64,000 nucleotides of DNA, from assembly GCF_038784515.1 (NCBI RefSeq), contig NZ_CP152376.1:4464001-4528000 (forward strand), read 5' to 3'. Made by a program: the position numbers and the translations under genes. The notes beneath the pieces were generated by a model. It was not told where the DNA came from. It saw only the letters and a list, made by a program, of their open reading frames with translations, and ran no database searches. Positions 1-8,466 of this stretch are shown here, piece after piece. Every line of letters begins with the position of its first letter. Within the stretch, counting starts at the first letter, position 1. This stretch comes from Rhodoferax sp. GW822-FHT02A01 (GTDB lineage Bacteria > Pseudomonadota > Gammaproteobacteria > Burkholderiales > Burkholderiaceae_C).

Positions 1-627
1 GTCAACCAGCGCGAAATCGGCACGGACACCAAGGACTTGCAGACGGCGCTCAAGAACGCCTTGCGCCAAGCACCCGATGTGATCTTGATCGGCGAAATCC
101 GCGACCGTGAGACCATGTCAGCGGCCATCGCGTACGCGCAATCCGGCCACCTGTGCCTGGCCACCATGCACGCCAACAACAGTTACCAGGCGCTCAACCG
201 CATCCTGAGCTTTTACCCGGTGGAAGTGCGAGCCACCATGCTGGGCGACCTAGGCGCGGCCATGAAGGCCATCGTGTCGCAGCGCCTGCTGCGCACCACC
301 TCGGGCGTGCGTACCCCTGCCGTGGAGATCATGCTCAATACCAAGCTGATTTCCGAACTGATTGAAAAAGGCGACTTCTCCGGCGTCAAGGAAGCCATGG
401 AAAAGTCCATGGCCGAAGGCTCGCAGTGCTTCGAGCAAGACATTGCGCGCCTGATCGTCAGCGGTGTGGTGGATCGCAAGGAAGGCCTGTCCCATGCCGA
501 CTCGCCCACCAACCTGATGTGGCGCATGCAAAACGATTTCACGACCAAGGCACAGGCTGCTGTGGAGCCGCAGGAGGAAGAAGAAGGCGCCTCATTCACC
601 GAAATCACACTGGATGTGAAGCACTGA
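1..627 (+). CDS. pilU: PilU/PilT-type twitching-motility ATPase, C-terminal part (5' end outside window)
   Basis: The reading frame is open from base 1, so this is the C-terminal portion (about 208 residues) of a GspE/PilT-family hexameric ATPase that powers type IV pilus retraction at the inner membrane. Visible are the Walker B box ([14 protein letters not shown]) and the histidine box ([12 protein letters not shown]). The tail is acidic (EEEEG). The C-terminal sequence around [20 protein letters not shown] resembles PilU more than PilT. The Walker A motif lies upstream of the window. The stop codon overlaps the dapE start (TGATG), so the two are probably co-transcribed. PilT is the alternative name. 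Confidence 0.85.
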   Translation, partial: VNQREIGTDTKDLQTALKNALRQAPDVILIGEIRDRETMSAAIAYAQSGHLCLATMHANNSYQALNRILSFYPVEVRATMLGDLGAAMKAIVSQRLLRTTSGVRTPAVEIMLNTKLISELIEKGDFSGVKEAMEKSMAEGSQCFEQDIARLIVSGVVDRKEGLSHADSPTNLMWRMQNDFTTKAQAAVEPQEEEEGASFTEITLDVKH

Positions 628-1787
628 TGGGATCCACCCTTTATCTGACGGAACAACTTCTTGCCCGCCCTTCGGTCACCCCGCTGGACGAGGGGTGCCA
701 ACAACTGATCGCAGAACGCCTCGCCCCCTTGAGCTTTGTGTGCGAATCCATTGTCAGTGGTCCGGATGACTTTCGGGTCACCAATCTCTGGGCCAAACGC
801 AGCAGCCCGATTGCCGGCGCTCCCACGCTGGCTTTCGCTGGTCATACCGACGTAGTTCCTACCGGGCCGCTCAACGAATGGCAGAGCGCCCCCTTTGTAC
901 CCACGCACCGGGACGGCAAGCTCTATGGCCGCGGTGCTGCAGATATGAAGACCTCGCTGGCCGCCTTTGTGGTGGCCATTGAAGAGTTTCTGCGCGATAC
1001 CCCCTCCCCTGCGCTGAACATCGCGCTGCTGCTTACCAGCGATGAAGAGGGCCCCGCAAACGACGGCACCGTCGTCGTCTGCAACACGCTCAAGGCGCGA
1101 GGCGAAAAGCTGGACTACTGTATCGTGGGCGAGCCCACTTCGGTGGAGCGCACCGGCGACATGATCAAGAACGGCCGCCGGGGCACCATGAGCGGCAAGC
1201 TCACCGTCAAGGGTGTGCAAGGCCATATCGCCTATCCGCACCTGGCCCGCAATCCCATTCACCAGATGGCGCCAGCACTGGCGGAGTTGGTCGCCATCCA
1301 GTGGGATGCCGGCAACGCTTTCTTCCCGCCCACCACCTGGCAAGTGAGCAATATCCATGGTGGCACCGGCGCCAGCAACGTGATACCGGGGCATGTGGTC
1401 ATCGACTTCAATTTCCGCTTTTCCACCGAATCCACGGTCGAGTCCCTGCAACAGCGCCTGACGCAGGTGCTGGACCGCCATGGATTGGAATATGAGTTGA
1501 CCTGGGTGGTGGGCGGCCTGCCTTTTCTCACCACGCCCGGCACACTGGTGGATGCGGTGGTGCATGCCATTCGTGACGAGACCGGCATAGACACCCAGCT
1601 CTCCACCACCGGTGGCACCAGCGACGGGCGCTTCATTGCGCAGATCTGCCCCCAAGTGATCGAACTCGGCCCGCCCAACGCGACCATCCACAAGATCAAC
1701 GAACATGTGCGTGTCGCCGACATCGAGCCTTTGAAAAACATCTACAAGCGCACGTTGCATTTGCTCAACCGTCAGGCTGGCACATGA
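627..1787 (+). CDS. dapE: Succinyl-diaminopimelate desuccinylase
   Basis: M20 zinc peptidase-family enzyme that hydrolyses N-succinyl-LL-diaminopimelate to LL-DAP and succinate in lysine and peptidoglycan precursor synthesis. It has 386 residues, a typical DapE length. Metal-site motifs are visible: [22 protein letters not shown] and [12 protein letters not shown], followed by the [12 protein letters not shown] segment. The ATG at 627 overlaps the pilU stop. A longer upstream extension of the frame runs into pilU and is not needed. The 3' end overlaps the start of prmB by 4 bp. Confidence 0.95.
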   Translation: MGSTLYLTEQLLARPSVTPLDEGCQQLIAERLAPLSFVCESIVSGPDDFRVTNLWAKRSSPIAGAPTLAFAGHTDVVPTGPLNEWQSAPFVPTHRDGKLYGRGAADMKTSLAAFVVAIEEFLRDTPSPALNIALLLTSDEEGPANDGTVVVCNTLKARGEKLDYCIVGEPTSVERTGDMIKNGRRGTMSGKLTVKGVQGHIAYPHLARNPIHQMAPALAELVAIQWDAGNAFFPPTTWQVSNIHGGTGASNVIPGHVVIDFNFRFSTESTVESLQQRLTQVLDRHGLEYELTWVVGGLPFLTTPGTLVDAVVHAIRDETGIDTQLSTTGGTSDGRFIAQICPQVIELGPPNATIHKINEHVRVADIEPLKNIYKRTLHLLNRQAGT

Positions 1788-2668
1788 CGCTGCTGGAACT
1801 TATCGAAAACTCTGCCGAGCGTCTGAGCCAGGCGCAGGTACATTTTGGCCACGGCACAACCAACGCACGCGACGAAGCTGCCTGGCTGGTTCTGTGGCGC
1901 CTGGGCTTGCCGCTGGATACCGCGCTGGAAGGTGACGACTCACAGGAGATGCGCCCGGTGAGCGCTGCCGAAATCGAGGAGTGCGCCCTGCTGATCGAAG
2001 CCCGGATCTCGTCACGCAAGCCCGCCGCCTACCTGACGCGCGAGGCCTGGTTGCAGGGCCTGCCGTTCTATGTGGACGAGCGCGTGATCGTTCCGCGCTC
2101 GCTGATCGCCGAGTTGCTGGTCAATGGCAGCCTGGACTACTGGCTTACGGACGCGACGCACACCGTGCTGGACCTGTGCACCGGCAACGGTAGCCTGGCC
2201 ATCATCGCGGCCCTGGTGTACCCCGATACCGTGGTGGACGGCGCAGACATCTCGGCAGACGCGCTGGCCGTTGCGGCGATCAATGTGGAGCGCCACCATC
2301 TGCAGGAGCGCATTGCCCTGTACCAGAGCGACGGCCTCCATGCCGTGCCACGCAGCTACGACCTGATTCTGTGCAACCCACCCTATGTGAACGCACACAG
2401 CATGACCACCCTGCCCCCGGAATACCAGGCCGAACCGGCCATTGCGCTGGACGGCAATATGGCAGGCAGCACCGACGGCATGGACTTTGTCCGCACCCTG
2501 CTCAAGAACGCCCCTCAGTACATGAACGAGGGTGCAGTTCTGGTCCTTGAAATAGGCCACGAGCGCGACTTCTTTGAAGCCGCCTTTCCTGATCTTGCTG
2601 CCGTCTGGCTGGAAACCAGCGCTGGCGAAGACCAGGTCCTCTTACTTACGCGCGACGCGCTTCTATGA
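1784..2668 (+). CDS. prmB: Ribosomal protein L3 glutamine N5-methyltransferase
   Basis: SAM-dependent methyltransferase of the HemK/PrmB family, 294 residues. The SAM-binding motif [11 protein letters not shown] and the catalytic LCNPPYVN motif, which holds the substrate glutamine, are present. The N-terminal region ([23 protein letters not shown]) matches PrmB, which modifies L3, rather than PrmC, which modifies release factors. It overlaps dapE by 4 bp and the next ABC-F gene by 4 bp, which indicates translational coupling. Confidence 0.9.
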   Translation: MTLLELIENSAERLSQAQVHFGHGTTNARDEAAWLVLWRLGLPLDTALEGDDSQEMRPVSAAEIEECALLIEARISSRKPAAYLTREAWLQGLPFYVDERVIVPRSLIAELLVNGSLDYWLTDATHTVLDLCTGNGSLAIIAALVYPDTVVDGADISADALAVAAINVERHHLQERIALYQSDGLHAVPRSYDLILCNPPYVNAHSMTTLPPEYQAEPAIALDGNMAGSTDGMDFVRTLLKNAPQYMNEGAVLVLEIGHERDFFEAAFPDLAAVWLETSAGEDQVLLLTRDALL

Positions 2669-4605
2669 TCAATTTGAAAAATATCACCTTGCGCCGCGGC
2701 GTCAAGGTGCTGCTCGATGGCGCGTCCGTCACACTCAACCCCGGTGAAAAAGTCGGTCTGGTGGGGCGCAACGGTGCGGGCAAGTCGTCCCTGTTTGCGC
2801 TGCTGAATGGTTCGCTGCACGAAGACGGCGGCGAGTTCTTCATCCCCACCCAATGGCGCATGGGCCAGGTGGCGCAGGACATGCCGGAAACATCCCAAAG
2901 TGCCACTGAGTTCGTGGTGGAAGGCGATGTGGCGCTGCTTGCGGCACGGGCCGAAGTTGCGGCCGCGGAAGCTACCGATGACTATGACCGCATGGCGCAT
3001 GCCTATACCGGCCTGCACGATGCTGGTGAATATGACGCCGCAGCCCGCGCCCAGGCCCTGATCCTGGGGCTGGGATTCAAGACCACCGAGCTGGATAACC
3101 CCGTCAACAGCTTCTCAGGCGGCTGGCGCATGCGCCTGCAACTGGCACGCGCATTGATGTGCCCTTCCGACCTGCTGCTGCTGGACGAACCCACCAACCA
3201 CTTGGACTTGGATGCGCTGGTCTGGCTGGAAGCCTGGCTCAAGAAATACGAAGGCACCATGGTCGTCATCAGCCACGACCGCGAGTTTCTGGATGCCGTG
3301 ACCAACGTCACCTTGCACATCGATGGCGGCAAACTGGTGCGCTACGGCGGCAACTACAGCAAGTTCGAAGACATGCGTGCCGAGCAGATGGAGCTGCAAC
3401 AAAACGCCTATGCCAAGCAGCAGGACAAGATCGCGCATTTGCAGAAGTTCATTGCGCGCTTCAAGGCCAAGGCTAGCAAGGCCAAGCAGGCCCAGAGCCG
3501 GGTCAAGGCGCTGGACCGCATGGAAAAGATTGCGCCGCTGCTGTCGGAAGCCGACTTCACCTTCGAATTCAGCGAGCCGGCCAATCTGCCCAACCCCATG
3601 CTGTCCATGCAAGGCGTGAGCTTCGGTTACCCGCCGCCAGAAGATGCACCGCCCAAAACGCCGCCCACCGTCATCGTGCGCAACGTCAGCAAATCGGTCC
3701 TGGCTGGCCAGCGCATTGGCATTCTGGGCGCCAACGGCCAGGGCAAATCGACCGTGGTCAAGACCATTGCCCGCGATCTCGCACCCTTGGGCGGCGAAGT
3801 GACCGAAGGCAAGGGGCTGAATATCGGCTACTTCGCGCAGCAGGAACTCGACGTGCTGCGTCCTACCGACAACCCCTTGGAGCACATGATCCGCCTCGCC
3901 AAGGACCTGACGGCCGCCAGCAAGATTGGCAGCCAACCCACACGGGAGCAGGACCTGCGCAGCTTCCTGGGCACGTTCAACTTCAGCGGCGACATGGTCA
4001 AACAGGCCGTGGGCAGCATGAGCGGTGGCGAAAAAGCGCGCCTGGTGTTGTGCATGCTGGTGTGGCAGCGCCCCAACCTGCTGTTGATGGACGAGCCTAC
4101 CAACCACCTGGACCTGGCAACGCGTGAAGCGCTTTCCATGGCCCTGAATGAGTTTGAAGGCACCGTTATGCTGGTCAGCCACGACCGCGCACTGCTGCGC
4201 GCCGTGTGCGATGAGTTCTGGATGGTGTCACGCGGCGGCGTGGAGCCGTTTGACGGCGACTTGGATGACTACCAGCGCTACCTGCTGGACGAAGCCAAAC
4301 GCCAGCGCGAAGCAGCCAAGGAACAAGCCAAATCGCAGGCACCCAAGGCTGCCGTGACGCCGGAGCCGGTCGCGCCACCGACCAATACGCCGGAGCAGAT
4401 CCGCAAATGGAAGAAAGAACTGCAGGCGGTGGAGGACAAGATGGCCACCCTCAACACAGAGGGGGCCGCGCTGGAAGCCAAACTGTCTACCAATCCGCAC
4501 CCGTCCGAAATTGCCGAGGCTGGCAAGCGCCTGAAGCTGGTGAATCAGGAGCTCAAGGTACTCGAAGAACAATGGCTGGATCTCACCACGCAGCTGGAGG
4601 GTTGA
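2665..4605 (+). CDS. ABC-F family ATPase (YheS/Uup-like)
   Basis: Soluble tandem ABC ATPase of 646 residues with no membrane segments. Domain 1 has Walker A GRNGAGKSS, signature FSGGWRMRL and Walker B LLLLDEPTNHLD. Domain 2 has GANGQGKST, MSGGEKARL and LLLMDEPTNHLD. The linker is the Lys/Gln-rich helix typical of ABC-F proteins, which bind the ribosomal E site. A C-terminal charged coiled coil (about residues 570-645) is present. The N-terminus (NITLRRGVKVLLDGA) is closest to YheS. The exact role in translation is not assigned. It is the last gene of the pilU-dapE-prmB run. Confidence 0.9.
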   Translation: MINLKNITLRRGVKVLLDGASVTLNPGEKVGLVGRNGAGKSSLFALLNGSLHEDGGEFFIPTQWRMGQVAQDMPETSQSATEFVVEGDVALLAARAEVAAAEATDDYDRMAHAYTGLHDAGEYDAAARAQALILGLGFKTTELDNPVNSFSGGWRMRLQLARALMCPSDLLLLDEPTNHLDLDALVWLEAWLKKYEGTMVVISHDREFLDAVTNVTLHIDGGKLVRYGGNYSKFEDMRAEQMELQQNAYAKQQDKIAHLQKFIARFKAKASKAKQAQSRVKALDRMEKIAPLLSEADFTFEFSEPANLPNPMLSMQGVSFGYPPPEDAPPKTPPTVIVRNVSKSVLAGQRIGILGANGQGKSTVVKTIARDLAPLGGEVTEGKGLNIGYFAQQELDVLRPTDNPLEHMIRLAKDLTAASKIGSQPTREQDLRSFLGTFNFSGDMVKQAVGSMSGGEKARLVLCMLVWQRPNLLLMDEPTNHLDLATREALSMALNEFEGTVMLVSHDRALLRAVCDEFWMVSRGGVEPFDGDLDDYQRYLLDEAKRQREAAKEQAKSQAPKAAVTPEPVAPPTNTPEQIRKWKKELQAVEDKMATLNTEGAALEAKLSTNPHPSEIAEAGKRLKLVNQELKVLEEQWLDLTTQLEG

Positions 4606-4616
4606 CCCTCCTTATG
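4596..4616 (+). terminator. Possible weak terminator at the end of the ABC-F gene
   Basis: A 6-bp stem GGAGGG/CCCTCC with loop TTGA contains the ABC-F stop codon. It is followed only by TTATGCTT, so the U-tract is poor. It sits between convergent genes. This is a weak candidate. Confidence 0.3.
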
Positions 4617-4627
4617 CTTGGGCGCCC

Positions 4628-4870
4628 CTAGGAAATCCACTTGTCTCCCTGGACCAGGTCAGGGAACTGTTTGTCGTGCTCTGCGCCCAGGTCAAAGAGC
4701 GCCAGCAGTACCGCCTCCGGAAAACCCACCCGGTGCTCTTCGCTGGTGTCTTGCTCCAGACTCAGCAGATAGGTATTGAAACCGGGCGTGCCCCACAAAC
4801 GCTTCAACTCAGAGGCGACCTTGGGGAACTTGTCGGCAATCACCTTGAATTTCTCGGTGTTTTCAATCAT
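4628..4870 (-). CDS. Conserved hypothetical 80-residue protein
   Basis: Small soluble protein beginning MIENTEKFKVIADKFPK, with no signal peptide, membrane segment or cysteine motif. I do not recognise a named family. The start is chosen at 4870 because a near-perfect Shine-Dalgarno (AAAGGAGG) lies 7 bases upstream. The frame could extend to 4966 but has no better signal there. It is divergent from the DUF805 gene across a gap of about 115 bp that should hold both promoters. The strong ribosome-binding site and codon use like its neighbours suggest a real gene. Confidence 0.7.
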   Translation of the reverse strand: MIENTEKFKVIADKFPKVASELKRLWGTPGFNTYLLSLEQDTSEEHRVGFPEAVLLALFDLGAEHDKQFPDLVQGDKWIS

Positions 4871-4985
4871 TAGGAATCCTCCTTTGCCAGTTGTCTGCAC
4901 ACGTTTTTGGTATTGGACGTGAATGTAAAGCTGCCCCACAATGGCGGCGGCCCTTACGTGTTTCACTTCAAATTACCTATCCGCC

Positions 4986-5297
4986 ATGAACTTTCAAGAC
5001 GCGATCAAGACCTGCTTCACCAAGTATGCCGAATTTAACGGAACTGCCAAGCGCCCCGAATTCTGGTGGTTTGTGCTGTTTATCTTTCTGGTGAGCGCAG
5101 CCACTTCACTGATTTCGCCGGTGCTGAGTGGCCTGTTTTCCCTGGCTACACTGCTGCCCTCGATTGCAGCAGGTGCCAGAAGACTGCATGACACCGGCAG
5201 AAGCGGCTGGTGGCAGTTGATTGGCTTCATCCCCCTGGTCGGCTGGATCGTATTGATTGTTTTCATGGCGCAGGAAGGCAAGGCTTCAAGCCAATAA
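4986..5297 (+). CDS. DUF805 family small membrane protein
   Basis: 103 residues. The N-terminus MNFQDAIKTCFTKYAEFNGTA and the FWWFVLFIFLV segment are hallmarks of DUF805 inner-membrane proteins (YhaH/YhaI-like). Hydrophobic segments are at about residues 24-42, 45-60 and 80-95. The GARRLHDTGRSGWWQL motif between the last two is the conserved DUF805 signature. Molecular function is unknown for the family. The ATG at 4986 is chosen over an upstream in-frame ATG at 4941 because family proteins begin at this point. Confidence 0.8.
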   Translation: MNFQDAIKTCFTKYAEFNGTAKRPEFWWFVLFIFLVSAATSLISPVLSGLFSLATLLPSIAAGARRLHDTGRSGWWQLIGFIPLVGWIVLIVFMAQEGKASSQ

Positions 5298-5366
5298 ACC
5301 CCTTAGGCCCACCTCTGAACAAGGCTCTTTAGTCAACCCTTTGTCTCTGTTCTCCCGAAAATGCGG

Positions 5367-5394
5367 TTGAATTTCATTAGGCTTTTGCTACGCT
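5367..5394 (+). promoter_or_regulatory. Possible sigma70 promoter for the 78-residue gene
   Basis: TTGAAT (5367-5372), a 16-bp spacer, then TACGCT (5389-5394). This is about 34 bp upstream of the small gene at 5428. The match to consensus is moderate. The rest of the 5298-5427 gap shows nothing else I can support. Confidence 0.3.
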
Positions 5395-5427
5395 GAAATC
5401 ATCTCATTCGCAAAAAAGGAGACGGCA

Positions 5428-5664
5428 ATGCACTACCCGTTGCTAGAACTCGATGGGCACTGCGCCTCGATCTCGGTAGAGAAGGCGCAAGGTGGACGCT
5501 GGAAGGCTTTTGTCACCCTGGAAAGGAGCGGTGACTTTGCGCGCCTGAGTTCCCATCCGGAACCAATCAAGGTGCCCAACAGCTACCCCTCCGACACCGC
5601 CGCGGCTGAAGCCGCTTACGCGCACGCCAGAATGGTCATCGCACGTGAAATGACACATCACTGA
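5428..5664 (+). CDS. Hypothetical 78-residue protein
   Basis: Begins MHYPLLELDGHCASISVEKA, preceded by a clear Shine-Dalgarno (AAGGAGAC) about 5 bases before the ATG. It is soluble, with an Ala-rich helical C-terminal half (DTAAAEAAYAHARMVIAREM). No family is recognised. The strong ribosome-binding site and codon usage consistent with neighbours support it being expressed. It is followed directly by another small frame at 5665-5964. Confidence 0.65.
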   Translation: MHYPLLELDGHCASISVEKAQGGRWKAFVTLERSGDFARLSSHPEPIKVPNSYPSDTAAAEAAYAHARMVIAREMTHH

Positions 5665-5766
5665 ATGCGGTTTCGTGTTGGCTGGATTGCGCCCGCAAGG
5701 CATCTGCGGACCGGGCTAGAATCGCATCAGACATGGACCTTCAGAGTCCCATCGTTGGAGCAGAAA

Positions 5767-5964
5767 TTGGACAAAAGACTGGAATCGGCGGCAATCATTG
5801 CCGCAGCGCTTTTGCGCGAATATCGTCAACCTACCACGGAAAAAATCGTGGAACTGCTGGTGCAAAGCCTGCATGCGGTTGATGAGGCAGTAAGTGCCGA
5901 AAACAAGCGTTCGGCGCAAAAACACGCGGCACTCAAATCCAACACGGTGATCGTCAGAAGATAG
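5767..5964 (+). CDS. Hypothetical small helical protein (TTG start proposed)
   Basis: The frame is open from an ATG at 5665 that directly follows the previous stop but has no ribosome-binding site. A TTG at 5767 has TTGGAG six bases upstream, and a TAGAAT box (5717-5722) lies further upstream, so I prefer a 65-residue product starting DKRLESAAIIAAALLREYR. The sequence is predicted mostly helical and ends in a basic tail (VIVRR). There is no recognisable family. The start and even the reality of the gene are uncertain. Confidence 0.45.
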   Translation: MDKRLESAAIIAAALLREYRQPTTEKIVELLVQSLHAVDEAVSAENKRSAQKHAALKSNTVIVRR

Positions 5965-6035
5965 CTGGCGTCGTAGATGCATGCAGGGTCTGGGCGCAAG
6001 GCTTCCTAACAACGCAACATAGCACCGCGCCACAA

Positions 6036-6069
6036 TGAAAAAAGGACCTAGCCTTGCGGCTAAGTCCTT
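6036..6069 (-). terminator. Rho-independent terminator of the tRNA-Lys operon
   Basis: On the minus strand a 12-bp stem (6058-6069 pairing with 6042-6053, one T-G wobble) closes a GCAA tetraloop and is followed by a run of T (6036-6041). It lies 8 bp past the CCA end of the second tRNA gene. Confidence 0.9.
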
Positions 6070-6076
6070 GATTAAG

Positions 6077-6152
6077 TGGTGGGTTCTGAGAGATTCGAAC
6101 TCTCGACCTACGGATTAAGAGTCCGCTGCTCTACCAGCTGAGCTAAGAACCC
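6077..6152 (-). tRNA. tRNA-Lys (anticodon CTT)
   Basis: 76-nt cloverleaf. The acceptor stem GGGTTCT/AGAACCC is followed by discriminator A and an encoded CCA. The anticodon stem GCGGA/TCCGT encloses the loop CTCTTAA, giving anticodon CTT, which reads AAG. The T-arm GTTCGAATC is present. It is the downstream gene of a two-tRNA transcript. Confidence 0.97.
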
Positions 6153-6170
6153 ACTTAAACCAAAAATCTT

Positions 6171-6246
6171 TGGTGGGACGTGCGGGGGTCGAACCCACGA
6201 CAAACGGATTAAAAGTCCGCTGCTCTACCAACTGAGCTAACGTCCC
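6171..6246 (-). tRNA. tRNA-Lys (anticodon TTT)
   Basis: 76-nt cloverleaf. The acceptor stem GGGACGT/ACGTCCC is followed by discriminator A and an encoded CCA. The anticodon loop CTTTTAA gives TTT, which reads AAA and AAG. The T-arm GTTCGACCC is present. It is separated by 18 bp from the CTT isoacceptor. Confidence 0.97.
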
Positions 6247-6293
6247 GTCAGCTCACTTAGACAGTGACGTCCTTGTAATCTGCCAAGCCTAAG

Positions 6294-6322
6294 ATTATAG
6301 CGTTAATTTTTTCGATTCTTTC
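6294..6322 (-). promoter_or_regulatory. Promoter of the tRNA-Lys pair
   Basis: A perfect -10 box TATAAT (minus strand, 6299-6294) lies about 47 bp upstream of the first tRNA. The -35 region at about 6317-6322 (GAAAGA) is weak. The promoter overlaps the last codons of tcdA: the stop codon of that gene is part of the -10 box. Confidence 0.6.
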
Positions 6323-7083
6323 ATTGAAGCAAAAATTATCTCAATCAATGCACCAGCAGCACACATCCCGAACGTTGCAGTCACAGTGACCATGGAGCCG
6401 TACCCATGGCAGTTGAGTGAGCCGTCGGAATCCAGGTTGCACGAAGCGTCTGGCGGAGCTACTGCCTCACGGCTGTAGATGCAGGTTACGCCCATCGTCT
6501 TGCCCTCTTTAGGCGCACCATGAAACTTGCGTAGCCGGTAGCGCACCTGGGCCAGCAAAGGGTCATGTGTGACCTTGGAAATATCTGCCACATCCACCAA
6601 GTGCCCCAGGCGTTTGCCTCCAGCCGCACCGACGCAGACAAAGGGCAATTTGGTACGCCGCGCCCAAGCCGCCATGGCAGTCTTGGACAGCACCTGATCA
6701 CACGCGTCGACTACCGCTGTGACATCTCTGGGAAGCAAACCGGGCCAGTTGTCGGGCTCCACAAAAGCGTCAATGCAATGGACTTTGCAATCAGGGTTGA
6801 TGAGGGCAATGCGCGCCTGCATGGCTTGGACTTTCGCCATGCCCAGGGTGTCGGACAACGCATGGATCTGCCGATTGACATTGGATTCGGCGATGTGATC
6901 CATATCGACCAGCGTGATTGCCCCCACACCACTGCGCGCCAGCGCTTCGGCTACCCAGGACCCCACACCGCCAATGCCGATCACCGCGACGTGGCTGGCC
7001 TGGATGCGTTGGGCTGGTTCAATGCCATACAGGCGCTGCAGCCCGCCAAACCGCCGCGCGTTATCTGCTTGCAAGTCTTCCAC
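6295..7083 (-). CDS. tcdA: tRNA threonylcarbamoyladenosine dehydratase
   Basis: E1/ThiF-like ATP-dependent enzyme that cyclises t6A37 of tRNAs to ct6A. 262 residues. The nucleotide-binding loop VAVIGIGGVGSWVAEALARS and the downstream DMDHIAESNVNRQ segment are those of TcdA (YgdL/CsdL). A GTG start at 7083 follows cpoB by 11 bp, so it is the distal gene of tolB-pal-cpoB-tcdA. Two tRNA-Lys genes follow directly downstream. Confidence 0.92.
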   Translation of the reverse strand: MEDLQADNARRFGGLQRLYGIEPAQRIQASHVAVIGIGGVGSWVAEALARSGVGAITLVDMDHIAESNVNRQIHALSDTLGMAKVQAMQARIALINPDCKVHCIDAFVEPDNWPGLLPRDVTAVVDACDQVLSKTAMAAWARRTKLPFVCVGAAGGKRLGHLVDVADISKVTHDPLLAQVRYRLRKFHGAPKEGKTMGVTCIYSREAVAPPDASCNLDSDGSLNCHGYGSMVTVTATFGMCAAGALIEIIFASMKESKKLTL

Positions 7084-7094
7084 GCGGCAGGGGC

Positions 7095-7904
7095 CTACTT
7101 CATCCGGCTCAGGCGGTCTTTGGCAGCATTGGCCGCATCGGTGGACGGATGCGCCGCGATCAGCTCTTCAAGGGTCTTCTTGGCACCTTTGGTGTCCTTG
7201 GCCTCGAGTTGACAATTGGCGATGGTCAAGCGGGCCTCGGGAACGTGCACGTGATCTGGCGTCTGGGATATCAGGCTGCGGAAATTCACAATTGCGCTCT
7301 TGCAGTCCTTGGTAGCGTACTGCGCATTGCCCAACCAGAACAACGCAGACGGCCGGTAGCCAGACTGAGGGTACTTGTTCAGGAAATCCACAAAGCCGCT
7401 GCCGGAGTTGGCGAAGTCTCCCTTGCGAAACAGCGCCAACGTGGCTTCATAGTCCCGCTTTTCTGCGGGATCCGCCAAAAATTCGCGGCCGTCCACACTG
7501 ACGGTCTGCGGTTCAAACTTGCGCAGTCGATCTTCCAATCCGGCGTTGGCGTCCTTTTGCTTGCGCTGGAACTCAGATACATCGCGTGCAAGCTGCTCAT
7601 TCTGTCCGCGCAGCTTGGCCATATCGCCTCGTGCAGTTTCGAGCTGATTCTGCAGGTCCAGAATGCTGCGGCGTAGCTGCGCAGCCTCATCGGAAGCGCG
7701 CTGGGTTTCGTCAGCGATCTTGCGGTCAGTGTCTGCCTTTTCCTGCTTGACCGCCTCCAGGCGCTGGCGCAGATCCAGGATTGCACGCCTGGCTTCTTCA
7801 TCATCAAACAGGCCCGCAGAGGCAGAGCTGGCCATTACCAGCATGCAGGCAAGTGCACAGAAGCGCGAAATAAGGGGCCGATTTGCCAACATGAATGTAC
7901 TCAT
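7095..7904 (-). CDS. cpoB: Cell division coordinator CpoB (Tol-Pal system protein YbgF)
   Basis: 269-residue periplasmic protein. The signal peptide (about residues 1-30) ends ASSASA before GLFDDEEARR. A coiled coil follows (about 35-115, heptads such as LRQRLEAVKQEKADTDRK), then C-terminal TPR repeats (ALFWLGNAQYATKDCKSAIVNFRSLI and similar). CpoB coordinates PBP1B and Tol activity at the septum. Its ATG overlaps the pal stop by 4 bp. Confidence 0.95.
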   Translation of the reverse strand: MSTFMLANRPLISRFCALACMLVMASSASAGLFDDEEARRAILDLRQRLEAVKQEKADTDRKIADETQRASDEAAQLRRSILDLQNQLETARGDMAKLRGQNEQLARDVSEFQRKQKDANAGLEDRLRKFEPQTVSVDGREFLADPAEKRDYEATLALFRKGDFANSGSGFVDFLNKYPQSGYRPSALFWLGNAQYATKDCKSAIVNFRSLISQTPDHVHVPEARLTIANCQLEAKDTKGAKKTLEELIAAHPSTDAANAAKDRLSRMK

Positions 7905-8443
7905 CGGTAGGAAATCTCAGCACGACGATTCTTTTCCATCGCTGCCTCAGTTGTCCCCTGGACAGCTGGCTTCTCTTTGCCATAGCTCACGGCTTCCAGC
8001 TGGCTGTCCGGCACGCCCAGCAGTGTCAAGGCCTTGCGCACGGCTTCGGCCCGCTTCTGGCCCAGAGCCAAGTTGTATTCCCGGCCCCCACGTTCGTCGG
8101 TATGCCCTTCAATGGACACCTTGCGGCTCTTGTCGGAGCGGATGTACTTGGCATGCGCCTCGATCACAGACTGGAACTCGGGGCGAATCACATAGCTGTC
8201 GAAATCAAAGTACACCACGCGGGTGACATTCTGAATGGCCGCGTCCTGACCCGCTTTGGTAAGGTCCACCGAAGTCACGGCACCTTTTCCAACAGCAGAA
8301 CCATCCGCCTTGTTTGCGTCGGTTGTGGATGTCTGGGAAGAGGAGCCTGCCTTGTCCTCAACCGGCACTTTGTCCAACTTGACTGCCGATCCACAGGCAC
8401 TGAGTATGGCCACCAGCCCGATAACCACTAATGAACGCTTCAT
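7901..8443 (-). CDS. pal: Peptidoglycan-associated lipoprotein Pal
   Basis: 180 residues. The lipoprotein signal MKRSLVVIGLVAILSAC has an LSAC lipobox with Cys at residue 17. The C-terminal OmpA-like peptidoglycan-binding domain carries VVYFDFDSYVIRPEF and GHTDERGGREYNLALGQKRA. It anchors the outer membrane to peptidoglycan and binds TolB. It lies between tolB and cpoB with short spacing. Confidence 0.97.
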   Translation of the reverse strand: MKRSLVVIGLVAILSACGSAVKLDKVPVEDKAGSSSQTSTTDANKADGSAVGKGAVTSVDLTKAGQDAAIQNVTRVVYFDFDSYVIRPEFQSVIEAHAKYIRSDKSRKVSIEGHTDERGGREYNLALGQKRAEAVRKALTLLGVPDSQLEAVSYGKEKPAVQGTTEAAMEKNRRAEISYR

Positions 8444-8466
8444 TCCGAACTCCTTGTTGCAAATGA

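Noticed and set aside
213..1760. Long open frame on the minus strand opposite pilU/dapE (515 codons)
   Set aside because: It is antisense to two clear genes, has no family resemblance and arises from GC-rich third-position bias.
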